The notes: a model not told the origin generated them from the letters alone. Counted from the stretch's first letter, positions 24,419 to 36,354 are shown. The stretch is DNA of 64,000 nucleotides from Micromonospora mirobrigensis (GCF_900091555.1 NZ_FMCX01000001.1:310001-374000); one strand, 5' to 3'. Numbers and translations are program-made.

Positions 24419-26305
24419 TCAGCGTCGGTCGGCGCCCCACGGCGGTCGCTGCTCCGGTCCGGGGTCGTCGGCCCGTCCCGGCCCGGCGCCGGGGCGGGGC
24501 GCATCGTCCCAGGTCGGCGTCGGTGCCGGGCGGCGGGACCGTCGGGCGACGTCCAGGATCTCGTCGGTGGTGAGGATGTGGGTGCGGGCGTCGGTGTCGC
24601 CGGAGCGACGGATAACCGACAGCATCTCGGTGGGGGCGGTGTAGACCGACGCGGCCTCCTCCCGCGAGCGCCGGCACGCCCACCAGGCCAGGCCGATGAT
24701 CGTCCACAGCAGAGCCGGCAGCAGCGGGTCCTCGAAGGCGGGTGACAGGAAGGCCACGAAGCCGGCGAAGACCATCGCGGCGATCCCCCACACCACCGGT
24801 GCGGACGGCGGTGGGCCGTCGGGGTTCCGGCGCCGGGAGGTCGCGGCCAGCAGGGGCCGGACGACGAAGAAGAGCCAGACCAGGAAGGCGATCAGCCCGA
24901 GGATGCCGGCCTCCATGGTGAGGTGCAGCCAGAACGAGTCGATCTGGACCGCCTGGAAGCCGTACCGGTTGAAGCCCTTGGGGCCGAACTTCGGGTTCTT
25001 GTGCCACTGCGGGTTGTTCTTCTCGGCGACGACGCCACCGAACTGACCGATGCCGAAGCCGAGCAACGGCTGCCGGGGCAGGATGTCGGCGGCCTGCTGG
25101 AGATAGAGGACCCGGATCTCGCGTACCGGCGCCGGTGACGGGCTGGCCGCCGGGCGCGACGGCGCCGCGGTCACCGCCGGCGTACGACCGCCGGAGGGCT
25201 TCGGCTTCGGGGAGGCGGTCCGGCTGGCCGACGGCTTCGGCTTCGGTGAGGCCGACCGGCTGGCCGAGGGCTTCGGGCGCGGCGAGGGCGACCGGCTGGC
25301 CGAGGGCGCGGCGGCCTTCCCCGGGGATCCGGTGGCGGTCGCGGGGGCGGCCCGGTGTTCGCTGCCGGCCGGGTGGAGGAAGCCGCTGAAGGCGTTGCCC
25401 ACCCGCCGCTCCCACTCGGCCCGGTTGTCGGGGCGGGCGGCGATCTGGGCGGCGGTGCAGAGCACCAGGACGAGGCAGACGGCGAGCACCCGGCGGGCGC
25501 TCCCCCGCACCAGGATCGCGATCAGCACGGCGGCGCCCAGCACACCGAGCAGCGACTCCCGTGACTGGCTCGCCGACAGCGCCAGCGCCACCACGCCGGC
25601 CACCGCCCACCAGGCGGGGCGGACCGAGGGCCGGACCGCGACCCAGGCGACGAAGCCGAGCAGGGTCAGCCCGAGCAGGTGCCCGAGGTGGTTCGGGTGC
25701 GGCTGGAGGCCCTGCGCGCGGCTCTGTTCCGCCCAGGTCATGTCCACCCAGCCCAGCGCCCGGTAGGCCGGTGCACCGACCACCATCTGCACCAGGGCGA
25801 AGAGCACGTTCAGGCCGACCACGGCGGCCACGACCTGGAGCAGCCGGCGCACCATCCCGGCTTCCAGGTCGGCGGCCCGCAGGGCGTAGAAGACCAGCAC
25901 CCCGCGGAAGTAGACGAAGAGCGCCTGACCCATCAGGCCGGCCGACGAGTCGTTGACCAGGCCGGCGAGCACCATCACCAGGCCGAGCACGACCAGGGCG
26001 AGGTCGGCTCCGGTACGGAACCGGTGCCAGAGCCGGTCGACGGCGACCCTGGCCACGGCCAGCCCGGCCAGCGTCAGGTAGAGCAGGGTCTTGAGCTGCT
26101 TCGGCCACTGGGCCGCGTTCTCCAGGTTGACCCGGGGGTCCTCGCTGGTCGGCCCGGTGAGCACCTGGGCCCAGGTCTCCACGAGGACGTGCACCAGCAG
26201 GATCCCGACGACCACGACGATCGCCACCGACAGCAGGTGCGACAGCGAGCGGGTGGGGCCGGCGGCGCGGCGGGCCGGCGGCAGGGTGGTGGCGGTGGTG
26301 CTCAC
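24419..26305 (-). CDS. O-antigen ligase/polymerase-like protein (Wzy/WaaL type)
   Basis: The 628-residue polytopic protein has about 10-11 helices and the Wzy_C-type region around SQSRESLLGVLGA and LGFGIGQFGG, with the large extracytoplasmic loop between them. That loop is unusually long (about residues 300-430) and contains a tandem Ser/Pro/Lys/Arg repeat. PHPNHLGHLLGL matches the His-containing motif of this family. It probably polymerises the flipped repeat units. GTG at 26305 overlaps the stop of the upstream protease-like gene, so they are translationally coupled. A 70-residue cytoplasmic tail rich in Pro/Arg follows the last helix. Confidence 0.86.
   Translation of the reverse strand: MSTTATTLPPARRAAGPTRSLSHLLSVAIVVVVGILLVHVLVETWAQVLTGPTSEDPRVNLENAAQWPKQLKTLLYLTLAGLAVARVAVDRLWHRFRTGADLALVVLGLVMVLAGLVNDSSAGLMGQALFVYFRGVLVFYALRAADLEAGMVRRLLQVVAAVVGLNVLFALVQMVVGAPAYRALGWVDMTWAEQSRAQGLQPHPNHLGHLLGLTLLGFVAWVAVRPSVRPAWWAVAGVVALALSASQSRESLLGVLGAAVLIAILVRGSARRVLAVCLVLVLCTAAQIAARPDNRAEWERRVGNAFSGFLHPAGSEHRAAPATATGSPGKAAAPSASRSPSPRPKPSASRSASPKPKPSASRTASPKPKPSGGRTPAVTAAPSRPAASPSPAPVREIRVLYLQQAADILPRQPLLGFGIGQFGGVVAEKNNPQWHKNPKFGPKGFNRYGFQAVQIDSFWLHLTMEAGILGLIAFLVWLFFVVRPLLAATSRRRNPDGPPPSAPVVWGIAAMVFAGFVAFLSPAFEDPLLPALLWTIIGLAWWACRRSREEAASVYTAPTEMLSVIRRSGDTDARTHILTTDEILDVARRSRRPAPTPTWDDAPRPGAGPGRADDPGPEQRPPWGADRR
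25197..25325. repeat. 36-bp tandem repeats encoding Ser/Pro/Lys/Arg linker
   Basis: About three imperfect copies at 36-bp period (the sequence cggctggcc recurs at 25221, 25257, 25293) encode 12-residue units of the type SASRTASPKPKP inside the external loop of the polymerase-like protein. Copy number may vary between strains. Confidence 0.8.
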
Positions 26306-28179
26306 CCGCGTCGCCTGGCGCGCGACACGACCAGCAGGACCAGGACGACCAGCAGCGCGCTGCCGGCGCCGACGAGCAGCCAGCGGGCCCAGCCGGGGCG
26401 GCCGGACGGTTCGCCCTCCAGCTGCCGCCGGTTGTCGGCGTTCTGCCGGTAGGAGCCGGCGAGCTGGTTGTCGGGCACCTGCCGCGCCACCGTCCCGAGC
26501 TGGTCCACGGCGCTCGGGTAGCGGCCGGTGAAGTAGGCGTCCAGACCGGACCGGTAGAGGCGGTCGGAGTCGCCCGGGCCGGCCTGCACCCCGGCGTCGC
26601 CGAGGAGGCCGGAGAAGGCCGACGCGGGCAGCACCACCCGGTTGGCCCGGTCCGGCCGGGCGAGGTCCTGGTCGAGCATGCCGACGACCCGGCCGGCCGG
26701 GTCGACGGCGATGCCGCCGTACGAGGTGTTGCCGAGGTCCTCGCCGATCCGCCACATGGACAGGTCACCCCGCCGGCCGGTGCCGGCGATCTTGGCGAAC
26801 AGGGTGCGCGGCCGGTAGGTGGCGGCCCGGAAGTCGGAGTCGGTGGTGGCGAAGCCGAGGATCAGCAGGTTGCCGACCCCGGTGACGTCGGCGCGGGTGT
26901 CGATCTCGGCGACGGGCAGGTTGCCCCGCTCCAGCTTGACCAGCGCGACGTTGCCGGTCTCCTCGGTCTGCGCCGCGACCACCTGGCCGGGGATGGCGGG
27001 GCTGTCGGTCACGTTGCCCTTGGCCTCGCCCAGCTGCGCGTACAGCTGGGCGCTCGGGTCGGTGCCGGTGTCCACGCCGGTGAACCGGGTCCGCTCCAGG
27101 TTCGTGGTGATGTAGCCGTCCACCTGGGCGTCGGTGAGCTTGCCCTCCCGGACCATCATCCGGGCCACCGCGTCCAGGGCGATCCGGCGCGCGTACTCCT
27201 CACCGGGCTTGACGCAGGAGCTGCTGGTCAGCGCGTGTCCGGCGGTGTCGACGACGAAGCCGGTGCAGCGGCGGCTGAAGACGATCGGGGTGGTCCGCAC
27301 CGGCCGGTTGGTGGTCCGGTCGCGGAGGTATCCGGTGAAGACCGACTCGATGAAGACCAGCGACGGTCCGGCCACGGCGATCGCCCGTTCCTGCGGGCTG
27401 CCCGGCGCGAAGTCGGCCCACGGCCGCAGGCCGGGCTGCGTCAGGGCCGTGGTCGGGAACTCGGTCACCGGCCCCGGCGCCTGCGCCCCGGTGTCGTCCC
27501 CACCCGCGGTGAGGCCGACGCCGCCGACCGCGGCGAGGATCCCGAGCACCAGCGCGGCGACCGTGAGCCAGGTGGCGCCGTCCCGGGCGGTGCCGCCGCC
27601 GGCCGGCGTGGGCTGGATGCGGCGGGCGGGGTGGGCGAACGGATCGGTGGCCGGCGGGCCGGACACCATGGACGGTGCGGGTGACTGCGGCGCCTGCTGC
27701 GGCACGGTGGTGCCCTGCTGCGGGGTGGCGGTGGCGGCGTGCATCGCCCACGGCAGTTGCGGCGGGCCGGAGGTGGGGGCCGGTGAGCCGGACGTGGGTA
27801 CGCCGGAGACCGGTCGCGGCGGCTCGGTGACGGCGCCGGTGGCGGGGATCAGCACGGTGGCCTGCGCCTCCGCCGGGTGCAGGTCCATGCCGAGGGTCTG
27901 GAAGAGACGCTGGGCGCCCAACCCCTCCTCGGAGGGGTACGCCACCCAGGGCTGGGCGGCGTTCAGGTCGGCGTTGACATAGCGGGGGCCGGTGGGGGTC
28001 TGGGCCATCGTGTTGGCGGCGTTGGCGAACGCCTGCCGCCACGGTGGATCGTTGGCCGCGGCGCCTTCCAGCACCGCCACCGTGACCAGCCGGTCCTGCC
28101 CGTCGAGGGCCCACCAAGCCGTACCCACCTGACAGACGCCGAACGCCTCGGTGAATCTGTACGGACCTACCGGCTGCAT
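26302..28179 (-). CDS. Membrane pseudoprotease: kinase-like N-lobe plus degenerate trypsin-like domain
   Basis: The protein has 625 residues. Residues 1-100 resemble the N-lobe of a Ser/Thr kinase (VGPYRFTEAFG, TAWWALDGQDRLVTVAVLEG) but lack the glycine loop and the VAIK lysine. A Pro-rich stretch, a helix (about 202-225), a trypsin-like fold and a C-terminal helix (about 600-620) follow. In the trypsin fold the triad is lost: the TAAHC His position is Ser321 (SSSC), the Asp position is Asn410 (GNVALVKL), and the GDSGGP Ser position is Tyr487 (TSYGG). It is probably a binding or scaffold protein of the polymer machinery. ATG 28179 has GAGGAG 8 nt upstream. It leads the unit with the polymerase-like and GT2 genes. 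Confidence 0.8.
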   Translation of the reverse strand: MQPVGPYRFTEAFGVCQVGTAWWALDGQDRLVTVAVLEGAAANDPPWRQAFANAANTMAQTPTGPRYVNADLNAAQPWVAYPSEEGLGAQRLFQTLGMDLHPAEAQATVLIPATGAVTEPPRPVSGVPTSGSPAPTSGPPQLPWAMHAATATPQQGTTVPQQAPQSPAPSMVSGPPATDPFAHPARRIQPTPAGGGTARDGATWLTVAALVLGILAAVGGVGLTAGGDDTGAQAPGPVTEFPTTALTQPGLRPWADFAPGSPQERAIAVAGPSLVFIESVFTGYLRDRTTNRPVRTTPIVFSRRCTGFVVDTAGHALTSSSCVKPGEEYARRIALDAVARMMVREGKLTDAQVDGYITTNLERTRFTGVDTGTDPSAQLYAQLGEAKGNVTDSPAIPGQVVAAQTEETGNVALVKLERGNLPVAEIDTRADVTGVGNLLILGFATTDSDFRAATYRPRTLFAKIAGTGRRGDLSMWRIGEDLGNTSYGGIAVDPAGRVVGMLDQDLARPDRANRVVLPASAFSGLLGDAGVQAGPGDSDRLYRSGLDAYFTGRYPSAVDQLGTVARQVPDNQLAGSYRQNADNRRQLEGEPSGRPGWARWLLVGAGSALLVVLVLLVVSRARRRG

Positions 28180-28272
28180 GCCAAGACTCCTCTGCTCGCC
28201 CGCCGTGCGGATAGTACAGAGAAGGGGCTCACCTTCTCGCCCGTGGTCCGTGGGCCGGGAGCGGGTGGACGC

Positions 28273-28302
28273 TTGCCCGCTGAAAGTTTTCATGCATAGA
28301 GT
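28273..28302 (+). promoter_or_regulatory. rpiR/hut promoter with internal operator palindrome
   Basis: A -35 like TTGCCC (28273-28278) and -10 TAGAGT (28297-28302) are 18 nt apart; the -10 ends 6 nt before the ATG, so the mRNA is probably leaderless. Between them lies TGAAA-GT-TTTCA (28281-28292), a palindrome suited to binding of the RpiR regulator. Confidence 0.5.
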
Positions 28303-28308
28303 CACGGC

Positions 28309-29160
28309 ATGAATGAAGGAGGGGTCGCCACGGCGCCGGACCGGGTGCTCGACCTGTTCCACGGCATCCGGCTCACCCCGACCCAGCGGCGGATCGCGCA
28401 CTGCCTGGTGCAGCACGCCGCCGCCGCGGCGTACCTCTCCGCCGCCGAGGTGGCCGAGCTGGCCGGGGTCAGCCAGCCGTCGGTGACCCGGTTCGCGGTG
28501 GCGCTCGGCCACGACGGCTACCCGGCGCTGCGCCGCCGGCTGCGGGAGATCGCCCCGACCGGCGTGCCCGACGGCGGGAGCGCCGGCAACGAGCTGCAAC
28601 GGGCCGTCCGCGCCGAGATGGGCAACCTGGACCGGCTCGCCGGTGAGCTGGGCGACCGGGAGCGGATCGCCGAGGCGGGCCGGCTGCTGGCGGCCAGCCG
28701 GCCGCTGCCCGTGCTGGGGCTGCGCGCCGCCGCGCCGCTGGCCGCCTACTTCGCCTACTTCGCGGCCAAGGTGCACCCCGACGTGCGGGTGCTCGACGAC
28801 GGCGGCAGCCTGCTCACCGACCGGCTGGAGCAGGCCGCCGCGGCCGGCGCGACCACCCTGCTCGCGCTGGTCCTGCCCCGCTATCCCCGGGAGACCCTGG
28901 ACGCGCTGCGGGAGGCCCGCGACGCCGGGCTGACCGTCGTGGCGATCACCGACTCCCCGGTCAGCCCGGCCGCCGAGTACGCCGAGCTGGTCCTCCCGGC
29001 CGCCGTCGGCACCGGGCTCGTCTTCGACCTGCACACCGCCCCGATGACCCTGGCCATGGTGGTGCTCCAGGCGATCTGCGACGCCACCCCCGCCGAGACC
29101 CAGGCCCGGCTCGAGGCGTTCGAGTCGTCCGCCGCCCGCCGTCAGTTGTTCCTCGGCTGA
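28309..29160 (+). CDS. MurR/RpiR-family regulator of histidine utilisation
   Basis: The protein has 283 residues: an N-terminal HTH_6 domain (about 1-80) with LSAAEVAELAGVSQPSVTRF, and a SIS-type effector domain (about 120-270). RpiR proteins normally sense phosphosugars, but this one opens a hut operon, so its ligand is likely urocanate or another histidine intermediate. It lies 12 bp before hutU. A palindrome in its promoter suggests autoregulation and control of the operon. Confidence 0.92.
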   Translation: MNEGGVATAPDRVLDLFHGIRLTPTQRRIAHCLVQHAAAAAYLSAAEVAELAGVSQPSVTRFAVALGHDGYPALRRRLREIAPTGVPDGGSAGNELQRAVRAEMGNLDRLAGELGDRERIAEAGRLLAASRPLPVLGLRAAAPLAAYFAYFAAKVHPDVRVLDDGGSLLTDRLEQAAAAGATTLLALVLPRYPRETLDALREARDAGLTVVAITDSPVSPAAEYAELVLPAAVGTGLVFDLHTAPMTLAMVVLQAICDATPAETQARLEAFESSAARRQLFLG

Positions 29161-29172
29161 GAGGAGTACGAG

Positions 29173-30824
<1,652 letters not shown>

Positions 30825-30828
<4 letters not shown>

Positions 30829-32024
30829 CGGACCTGACCGCCCGGTTCCGGGAGCTGTGGGACGAGATCGCCCCGGTCGGGCGGGACGCCGGCAGCGGCG
30901 GCTACCTGCGCTACGCGCTGACCGACCCGGAGCTGCGGCTGCGGGAGTGGTTCCGGGGGCAGGCGCGGACCCGGGACATGGCGGTGACCGAGGACGGCAA
31001 CGGCAACCTCTTCGCCTGGTGGGGTGACCCGGACGCCGGGGACGCGGTGCTCACCGGCAGCCACTTCGACTCGGTGCCGCACGGCGGGGCGTACGACGGT
31101 CCGCTCGGCATCGTCAGCGCGCTGCTCGCCGTGGACGAGCTGCGGGCCGCCGGGGTCACCCCGGTCCGGCCGGTCGTGGTGGCCGCGTTCGTGGAGGAGG
31201 AGGGGGCCCGGTTCGGCGTACCCTGCCTGGGGTCGCGGCTGCTCACCGGCGAGATCGCGGTCGACCGCGCGGCCGGGCTGCGCGACGCCGCCGGGGTGAG
31301 CTTCGCCGAGGCGCTGGGTGACCGGCCGGCGGGCGCCGACGCGGGCCTGCTCGGCCGCTTCGCGGCCTTCGTGGAGCTGCACGTCGAGCAGGGCCGCGCG
31401 CTGGTCGACCAGGCCGCGCCGGTCGCGGTGGCCAGCGCGATCTGGCCGCACGGCCGCTGGCGCTTCGACTTCCACGGCGAGGGCAACCACGCGGGTACGA
31501 CCCGGATGGCCGACCGCCGCGACCCGATGCTCACCTACGCGTTCACCGTGCTCGCGGCGAACAAGGAGGCCCGGCTGCGCGACGCGCACGCCACCGTGGC
31601 CCGGGTGGCCGTCGAGCCCAACGCCACCAACGCGATCCCGGCGAAGGTCACCGGCTGGCTGGACGCCCGGGCGGCCGAGGCGACGACCCTGGACGGCCTG
31701 GTCGAGGCGGTACGCGCCAAGGCCGCCGAGCGGGCGAAGCGGGACGGCACCGGGCTGACCTGCACCCAGGAGTCGGCCACCCCGCTGGTGGCCTTCGACG
31801 GCGGGCTGGCCGACCGGCTGGCGAAGCTGCTCGACGCGCCGGTGCTGCCCACCGGGGCGGGACACGACGCCGGGGTGCTCGCGGCGCACCTGCCGACCGC
31901 GATGCTCTTCGTCCGCAACCCGACAGGGGTGTCGCACTCCCCCGCCGAGTCCGCCACCGACGCCGACTGCGCGGCCGGGGTGACCGCCCTGGCCCGGGTA
32001 CTGGAGGAGCTGGCATGTCGGTGA
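30825..32024 (+). CDS. M20-family amidohydrolase (allantoate amidohydrolase-like), possible formylglutamate deformylase
   Basis: This 399-residue zinc amidohydrolase has [19 protein letters not shown] with metal-ligating His and Asp, the EEEGARFG pair, ELHVEQG and NHAGTTRM of the allantoate/N-carbamoyl amino-acid group. It is encoded inside the hut operon between hutU and hutF. The HutF route makes N-formylglutamate, which needs a deformylase, but no hutG is present, so this enzyme is the candidate for the last step. The assignment rests on context; homology alone would predict allantoate or N-carbamoyl amino acids. Confidence 0.85.
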
Positions 32025-32090
32025 GTCCGGCCCGGTCGACCGGGCCGACGGCGGCGGGCCGGGGCCGGGCGGAGGGGAACGCGTTCTGCG

Positions 32091-32163
32091 CTGTCGAGCT
32101 GATGTCGCAGACGATTCGGCGCGGCCATGATCGGGTGATGTCGCAGACGATTCAGCTCGACAG
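32091..32163. repeat. Inverted and direct repeats within the hut operon
   Basis: Perfect 12-nt inverted arms (32091-32102 and 32152-32163) enclose two exact 18-nt direct copies (32100-32117 and 32136-32153) spaced 36 bp. It occupies the only sizeable gap (151 bp) in the operon, directly before the ribosome-binding site of hutF. It could be an operator, an RNA switch, or a genomic repeat insertion. Confidence 0.75.
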
Positions 32164-32175
32164 GGAGTCGACACC

Positions 32176-33537
32176 ATGACCGCCACCCGCTGGCTCGCCG
32201 AGTACGCCTGGCTGCCCGAGCACGCCGAACCCACCCCGGACGTGCTGATCGAGGCGGTGGACGGCCGGATCACCGCGGTCACCCCACTGGTCGGGGGCGG
32301 CGCCCCGGCGGCCGGGGTGGAGGTGCTCGGCGACGCCGTACGACTGCCCGGGCTGACCCTGCCGGGGCTGGCCAACGCCCACTCGCACGCCTTCCACCGG
32401 GCGCTACGCGGGCGTACCCACGCCCGCCGGGGTGACTTCTGGAGCTGGCGGGAGGCGATGTACGCCGTCGCCGGCCGGCTCGACCCGGACTCCTACCTGG
32501 CCCTGGCCCGGGCCGCGTACGCGGAGATGGCGCTCACGGGGATCACCTGCGTGGGCGAGTTCCACTACCTGCACCACGGGCCGGACGGGACGCCGTACGA
32601 CGACCCGAACGCCATGTCGGCGGCACTGGTGGAGGCCGCCGCGCACGCCGGGATCCGGCTCACCCTGCTGGACGCCTGCTACCTGACCGCCACGGTGGAC
32701 GGTGCGCCGCTGGCCGGGCCGCAGCGCCGGTTCGGCGACGGCGACGCGCTGCGCTGGGCGGAGCGGGTGGCCGCCTTCGCGCCGGAGGACGACCACGCCC
32801 GGGTCGGCGCGGCGATCCACTCCGTCCGGGCCGTGCCCGCCGAGCAGCTGGCCACCGTGGCGAACCTGGCCGACCGGGCCGGGGTGCCGCTGCACGTGCA
32901 CCTGTCCGAGCAGCCCGCCGAGAACGACGCCTGTCGGGCGGCGCACGGGGTCACCCCGACCCGGCTGCTCGCCGAGCACGGGGTGCTGGGCCCGCACACC
33001 ACGGCCGTGCACGCCACCCACCCCACCGGCGCCGACGTGGCGCTGCTCGGGGAGAGCCGCACCGGGGTCTGTCTCTGCCCCACCACCGAGCGGGACCTGG
33101 CCGACGGGATCGGCCCGGTCCGGCGGCTGGTCGAGGCGGGCAGCCCGCTCAGCCTGGGCAGCGACAGCCACGCCGTGGTGGACCTCTTCGAGGAGGCCCG
33201 GGCGGTGGAGCTGGACGAGCGGCTGCGCACCCGCCGGCGGGGCCACTTCACGGCCGCCGAGCTGCTGCACGCCGCCACCGTCGGCGGGCACGCCGCGCTG
33301 GGCTGGGGCGACGCCGGCCGGCTCGCCGTCGGCGACCGCGCCGACCTGGTGACGGTACGGCTGGACAGCGCCCGTACCGCCGGGGTGCCGCCGGTCGGGG
33401 TGTTCTTCGCGGCCACCGCCGCCGACGTCACCCACGTGGTGGTCGACGGGCGGACCGTGGTCGCCGAGGGCCGGCACCTGACCGTCGACGTGCCCACCGA
33501 ACTGCGGGACGCGATCGCGGCGGTGACCCTCCCATGA
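32176..33537 (+). CDS. hutF: Formimidoylglutamate deiminase
   Basis: The 453-residue amidohydrolase-superfamily enzyme converts N-formimino-L-glutamate to N-formyl-L-glutamate and ammonia. The metal-site motif is [14 protein letters not shown], with [16 protein letters not shown] and [10 protein letters not shown] as the later ligands; the Zn-type HutF pattern SHAFHR is diagnostic. ATG 32176 has GGGAG 8 nt upstream. It overlaps hutI by 4 bp. Confidence 0.95.
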   Translation: MTATRWLAEYAWLPEHAEPTPDVLIEAVDGRITAVTPLVGGGAPAAGVEVLGDAVRLPGLTLPGLANAHSHAFHRALRGRTHARRGDFWSWREAMYAVAGRLDPDSYLALARAAYAEMALTGITCVGEFHYLHHGPDGTPYDDPNAMSAALVEAAAHAGIRLTLLDACYLTATVDGAPLAGPQRRFGDGDALRWAERVAAFAPEDDHARVGAAIHSVRAVPAEQLATVANLADRAGVPLHVHLSEQPAENDACRAAHGVTPTRLLAEHGVLGPHTTAVHATHPTGADVALLGESRTGVCLCPTTERDLADGIGPVRRLVEAGSPLSLGSDSHAVVDLFEEARAVELDERLRTRRRGHFTAAELLHAATVGGHAALGWGDAGRLAVGDRADLVTVRLDSARTAGVPPVGVFFAATAADVTHVVVDGRTVVAEGRHLTVDVPTELRDAIAAVTLP

Positions 33538-34706
33538 GCAGCCTGCTGGTGGACAACATCGGTGAGCTGGTCACCAACGACGCCCGCCCCGGCGACCCGC
33601 TCGGTGTGCGCCGCGACGCCGCCCTGCTCGTCGAGGACGGGGAGGTGGCCTGGGTCGGGCCGGCCCGCTACGCACCGGCCGCCGACCGGCGACTCGACGC
33701 GCAGGGGGCCGCCGTGCTGCCCGGCTTCGTGGACAGCCACGCCCACCTGGTCTTCGCCGGGGACCGGGCCGCCGAGTTCGCCGCCCGGATGGCCGGCGAG
33801 CCGTACACCGGGGGCGGCATCCGGACCACCGTGGGCGCCACCCGCGCCGCCTCCGACGACCAGCTGCGGGCCACCGTGCGCCGGCTGCACGGCGAGGCGA
33901 TGCGGCAGGGCACCACCACCATCGAGATCAAGAGCGGGTACGGCCTCACCGTCGCCGACGAGGCCCGGTCGTTGCGGATCGCCGCCGAGTTCAGCGAGGA
34001 CACCACCTTCCTCGGCGCCCACGTGGTCCCCGCCGAGTACGCGGACCGCCCCGACGACTACGTCGGGCTGGTGTGCGGGCCGATGCTGGCCGCCGCCGCA
34101 CCGCACGCCCGGTGGATCGACGTGTTCTGCGAGCGGGGCGCCTTCGACGTCGACCACACCCGGGCCATCCTCGCCGGCGGGCAGGCCGCCGGCCTGGGGG
34201 TGCGGGTGCACGCCAACCAGCTCGGCCCCGGGCCGGGCGTACGACTCGGGGTGGAGCTGGGTGCGGCCAGCGTCGACCACTGCACCCACCTGACCGGCGC
34301 CGACGTGGACGCGCTCGCCGGCTCGGCGACGGTGGCCACCCTGCTGCCCGGGGCGGAGTTCTCCACCCGGTCGCCCTACCCGGACGCCCGCCGGCTGCTC
34401 GACGCGGGGGTGACCGTGGCGCTGGCCACCGACTGCAACCCCGGGTCGTCGTACACCTCGTCGATGCCGCTCTGCATCGCCCTCGCCGTACGCGAGATGC
34501 GGATGACCCCGGCGGAGGCCGTGTGGGCCGCGACGGCCGGCGGCGCGCGGGCGCTGCGCCGCGACGACGTCGGGGTGCTGCGGCGCGGCGCCCGGGCCGA
34601 CCTCATGATCCTCGACGCGCCGTCCCACCTGCACCTGGCCTACCGGCCCGGTGTTCCGCTGATCCGCCAGGTCCTGCACAACGGAGTGCCGCAATGTCCT
34701 CACTGA
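33534..34706 (+). CDS. hutI: Imidazolonepropionase
   Basis: This 390-residue metal hydrolase opens the imidazolone ring to give N-formimino-L-glutamate. Conserved motifs are [43 protein letters not shown], and [14 protein letters not shown] near the C-terminus. Start overlaps hutF (ATGA) and end overlaps hutH by 13 bp, so the three are tightly coupled. Confidence 0.96.
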   Translation: MSSLLVDNIGELVTNDARPGDPLGVRRDAALLVEDGEVAWVGPARYAPAADRRLDAQGAAVLPGFVDSHAHLVFAGDRAAEFAARMAGEPYTGGGIRTTVGATRAASDDQLRATVRRLHGEAMRQGTTTIEIKSGYGLTVADEARSLRIAAEFSEDTTFLGAHVVPAEYADRPDDYVGLVCGPMLAAAAPHARWIDVFCERGAFDVDHTRAILAGGQAAGLGVRVHANQLGPGPGVRLGVELGAASVDHCTHLTGADVDALAGSATVATLLPGAEFSTRSPYPDARRLLDAGVTVALATDCNPGSSYTSSMPLCIALAVREMRMTPAEAVWAATAGGARALRRDDVGVLRRGARADLMILDAPSHLHLAYRPGVPLIRQVLHNGVPQCPH

Positions 34707-36232
34707 CCGTCCAGTCCACCGGGATCACCCCCGCCGACCTGCTCGCCGTCGCCCGGGGCGGCGCCAAGGTGGTGCTCGACCCGACCGCCGTCGAGGCGAT
34801 GACCGCCAGCCGGCGCATCGTCGACGGCATCGAGGCCGCCGGCCGGCCCGTCTACGGGGTCTCCACCGGCTTCGGCGCGCTGGCCAACACCTTCGTCGCC
34901 CCGCAGCGGCGGGCCGAGTTGCAGCACGCTCTGATCCGCTCGCACGCCGCCGGGGTGGGCGCCCCGATGCCGCGCGAGGTGGTCCGGGCGATGATGCTGC
35001 TGCGGGTCCGGTCGCTGGCGCTGGGCCGCTCCGGGGTCCGCCCGCTGCTCGCCGAGGCCCTGGTCGACCTGCTCAACCACGACGTCACCCCGTGGGTGCC
35101 CGAGCACGGTTCGCTCGGCGCCTCCGGCGACCTGGCTCCGCTGGCGCACTGCGCGCTGGTGCTGCTCGGCGAGGGGTGGGTGCTGGGGCCGGCCGGCGAG
35201 CGGCTCGACGCCGCCGACGCGCTGCGCCGGGCCGGGCTCGCCCCGGTGTCGCTGGCGGCCAAGGAGGGGCTGGCGCTGATCAACGGCACCGACGGCATGC
35301 TCGGCATGCTGCTGCTGGCGATCCACGACGCCCGGCACCTGTTCGCCATGGCCGACGTGACCGCCGCCCTGGCCATCGAGGCGATGCTCGGCTCGGAGCG
35401 GCCGTTCCTGCCCGAGCTGCACGCCATCCGCCCGCACCCCGGCCAGGCCGCCTCGGCGGCGAACATCCACAAGCTGTTGCAGAACTCGGCGGTGATGGAC
35501 TCGCACCGCGACGACCTGGCGCACGCCGTGCAGGACGCGTACTCGATGCGCTGCGCCCCGCAGGTGGCCGGGGCGGCCCGCGACACCCTGGACTTCGTCG
35601 AGACGGTGGCCGGGCGGGAGCTGCTGTCGGTGGTGGACAACCCGGTGGTGCTGCCCGACGGGCGGGTCGAGTCGACCGGCAACTTCCACGGCGCGCCGCT
35701 CGGCTTCGCCGCCGACTACCTGGCCATCGCCGCCGCCGAGGTGGGTGCGATCGCCGAGCGCCGGGTGGACCGGCTGCTCGACGTGGCCCGCAACCGGGAG
35801 CTGCCGGCGTTCCTCTCCCCCGACGCCGGGGTGAACTCCGGCCTGATGATCGCCCAGTACACGGCCGCCGGGATCGTCGCGGAGAACCGTCGGCTCGCCG
35901 CGCCCGCCTCGGTGGACTCGCTGCCCACCAGCGGCATGCAGGAGGACCACGTCTCGATGGGCTGGGCGGCGACCAAGAAGCTGCGCACCGTGCTGGACAA
36001 CCTGACCAGCCTGCTCGCGGTGGAACTGCTGGCTGCCGTACGCGGGTTGCAGCTGCGCGCCCCGCTGGAGCCGTCGCCGGCCGGGCAGGCGGCCGTGGCG
36101 GCGCTCGCCGCGGCGGCCGGCGAGCCGGGACCGGACGTGTTCCTGGCCCCGGTGATGGAGGCCGCCCGGGCGGTGGTCGCGGGGCCGCAACTGCGGGCGG
36201 CGATCGAGCGCGAGGTGGGCCCGCTGGCCTGA
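34694..36232 (+). CDS. hutH: Histidine ammonia-lyase
   Basis: This 512-residue enzyme deaminates L-histidine to urocanate, the first step of the pathway although it is the last gene. The MIO-forming triad Ala143-Ser144-Gly145 lies in [12 protein letters not shown], and YGVSTGFG and the late [11 protein letters not shown] are the other active-site loops. Standard length. The operon ends in a hairpin at 36291-36322. Confidence 0.97.
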   Translation: MSSLTVQSTGITPADLLAVARGGAKVVLDPTAVEAMTASRRIVDGIEAAGRPVYGVSTGFGALANTFVAPQRRAELQHALIRSHAAGVGAPMPREVVRAMMLLRVRSLALGRSGVRPLLAEALVDLLNHDVTPWVPEHGSLGASGDLAPLAHCALVLLGEGWVLGPAGERLDAADALRRAGLAPVSLAAKEGLALINGTDGMLGMLLLAIHDARHLFAMADVTAALAIEAMLGSERPFLPELHAIRPHPGQAASAANIHKLLQNSAVMDSHRDDLAHAVQDAYSMRCAPQVAGAARDTLDFVETVAGRELLSVVDNPVVLPDGRVESTGNFHGAPLGFAADYLAIAAAEVGAIAERRVDRLLDVARNRELPAFLSPDAGVNSGLMIAQYTAAGIVAENRRLAAPASVDSLPTSGMQEDHVSMGWAATKKLRTVLDNLTSLLAVELLAAVRGLQLRAPLEPSPAGQAAVAALAAAAGEPGPDVFLAPVMEAARAVVAGPQLRAAIEREVGPLA

Positions 36233-36290
36233 CCGGGATCCGCCGCGCCCGTGTGCGCCCGGGCGGACGGAGCCACGGGCGACACCGAGA

Positions 36291-36322
36291 GTGACGAAGG
36301 GTGGAGGCTCACCCTTCGTCAC
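36291..36322 (+). terminator. hut operon terminator hairpin
   Basis: Perfect 13-nt arms (36291-36303 and 36310-36322) with a 6-nt loop lie 59 bp after hutH. Confidence 0.75.
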
Positions 36323-36354
36323 CTCCGGCGCCCGGTGCGATAGAACCCCCACCC

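Noticed and set aside
25197..25325. CRISPR-like array
   Set aside because: The 36-bp period comes from coding repeats in frame with the polymerase-like protein; there are no spacers.
16410..28179. Secondary-metabolite gene cluster
   Set aside because: The genes are polymer-type (LCP, initiating transferase, flippase, polymerase-like). No PKS, NRPS or terpene genes were found.
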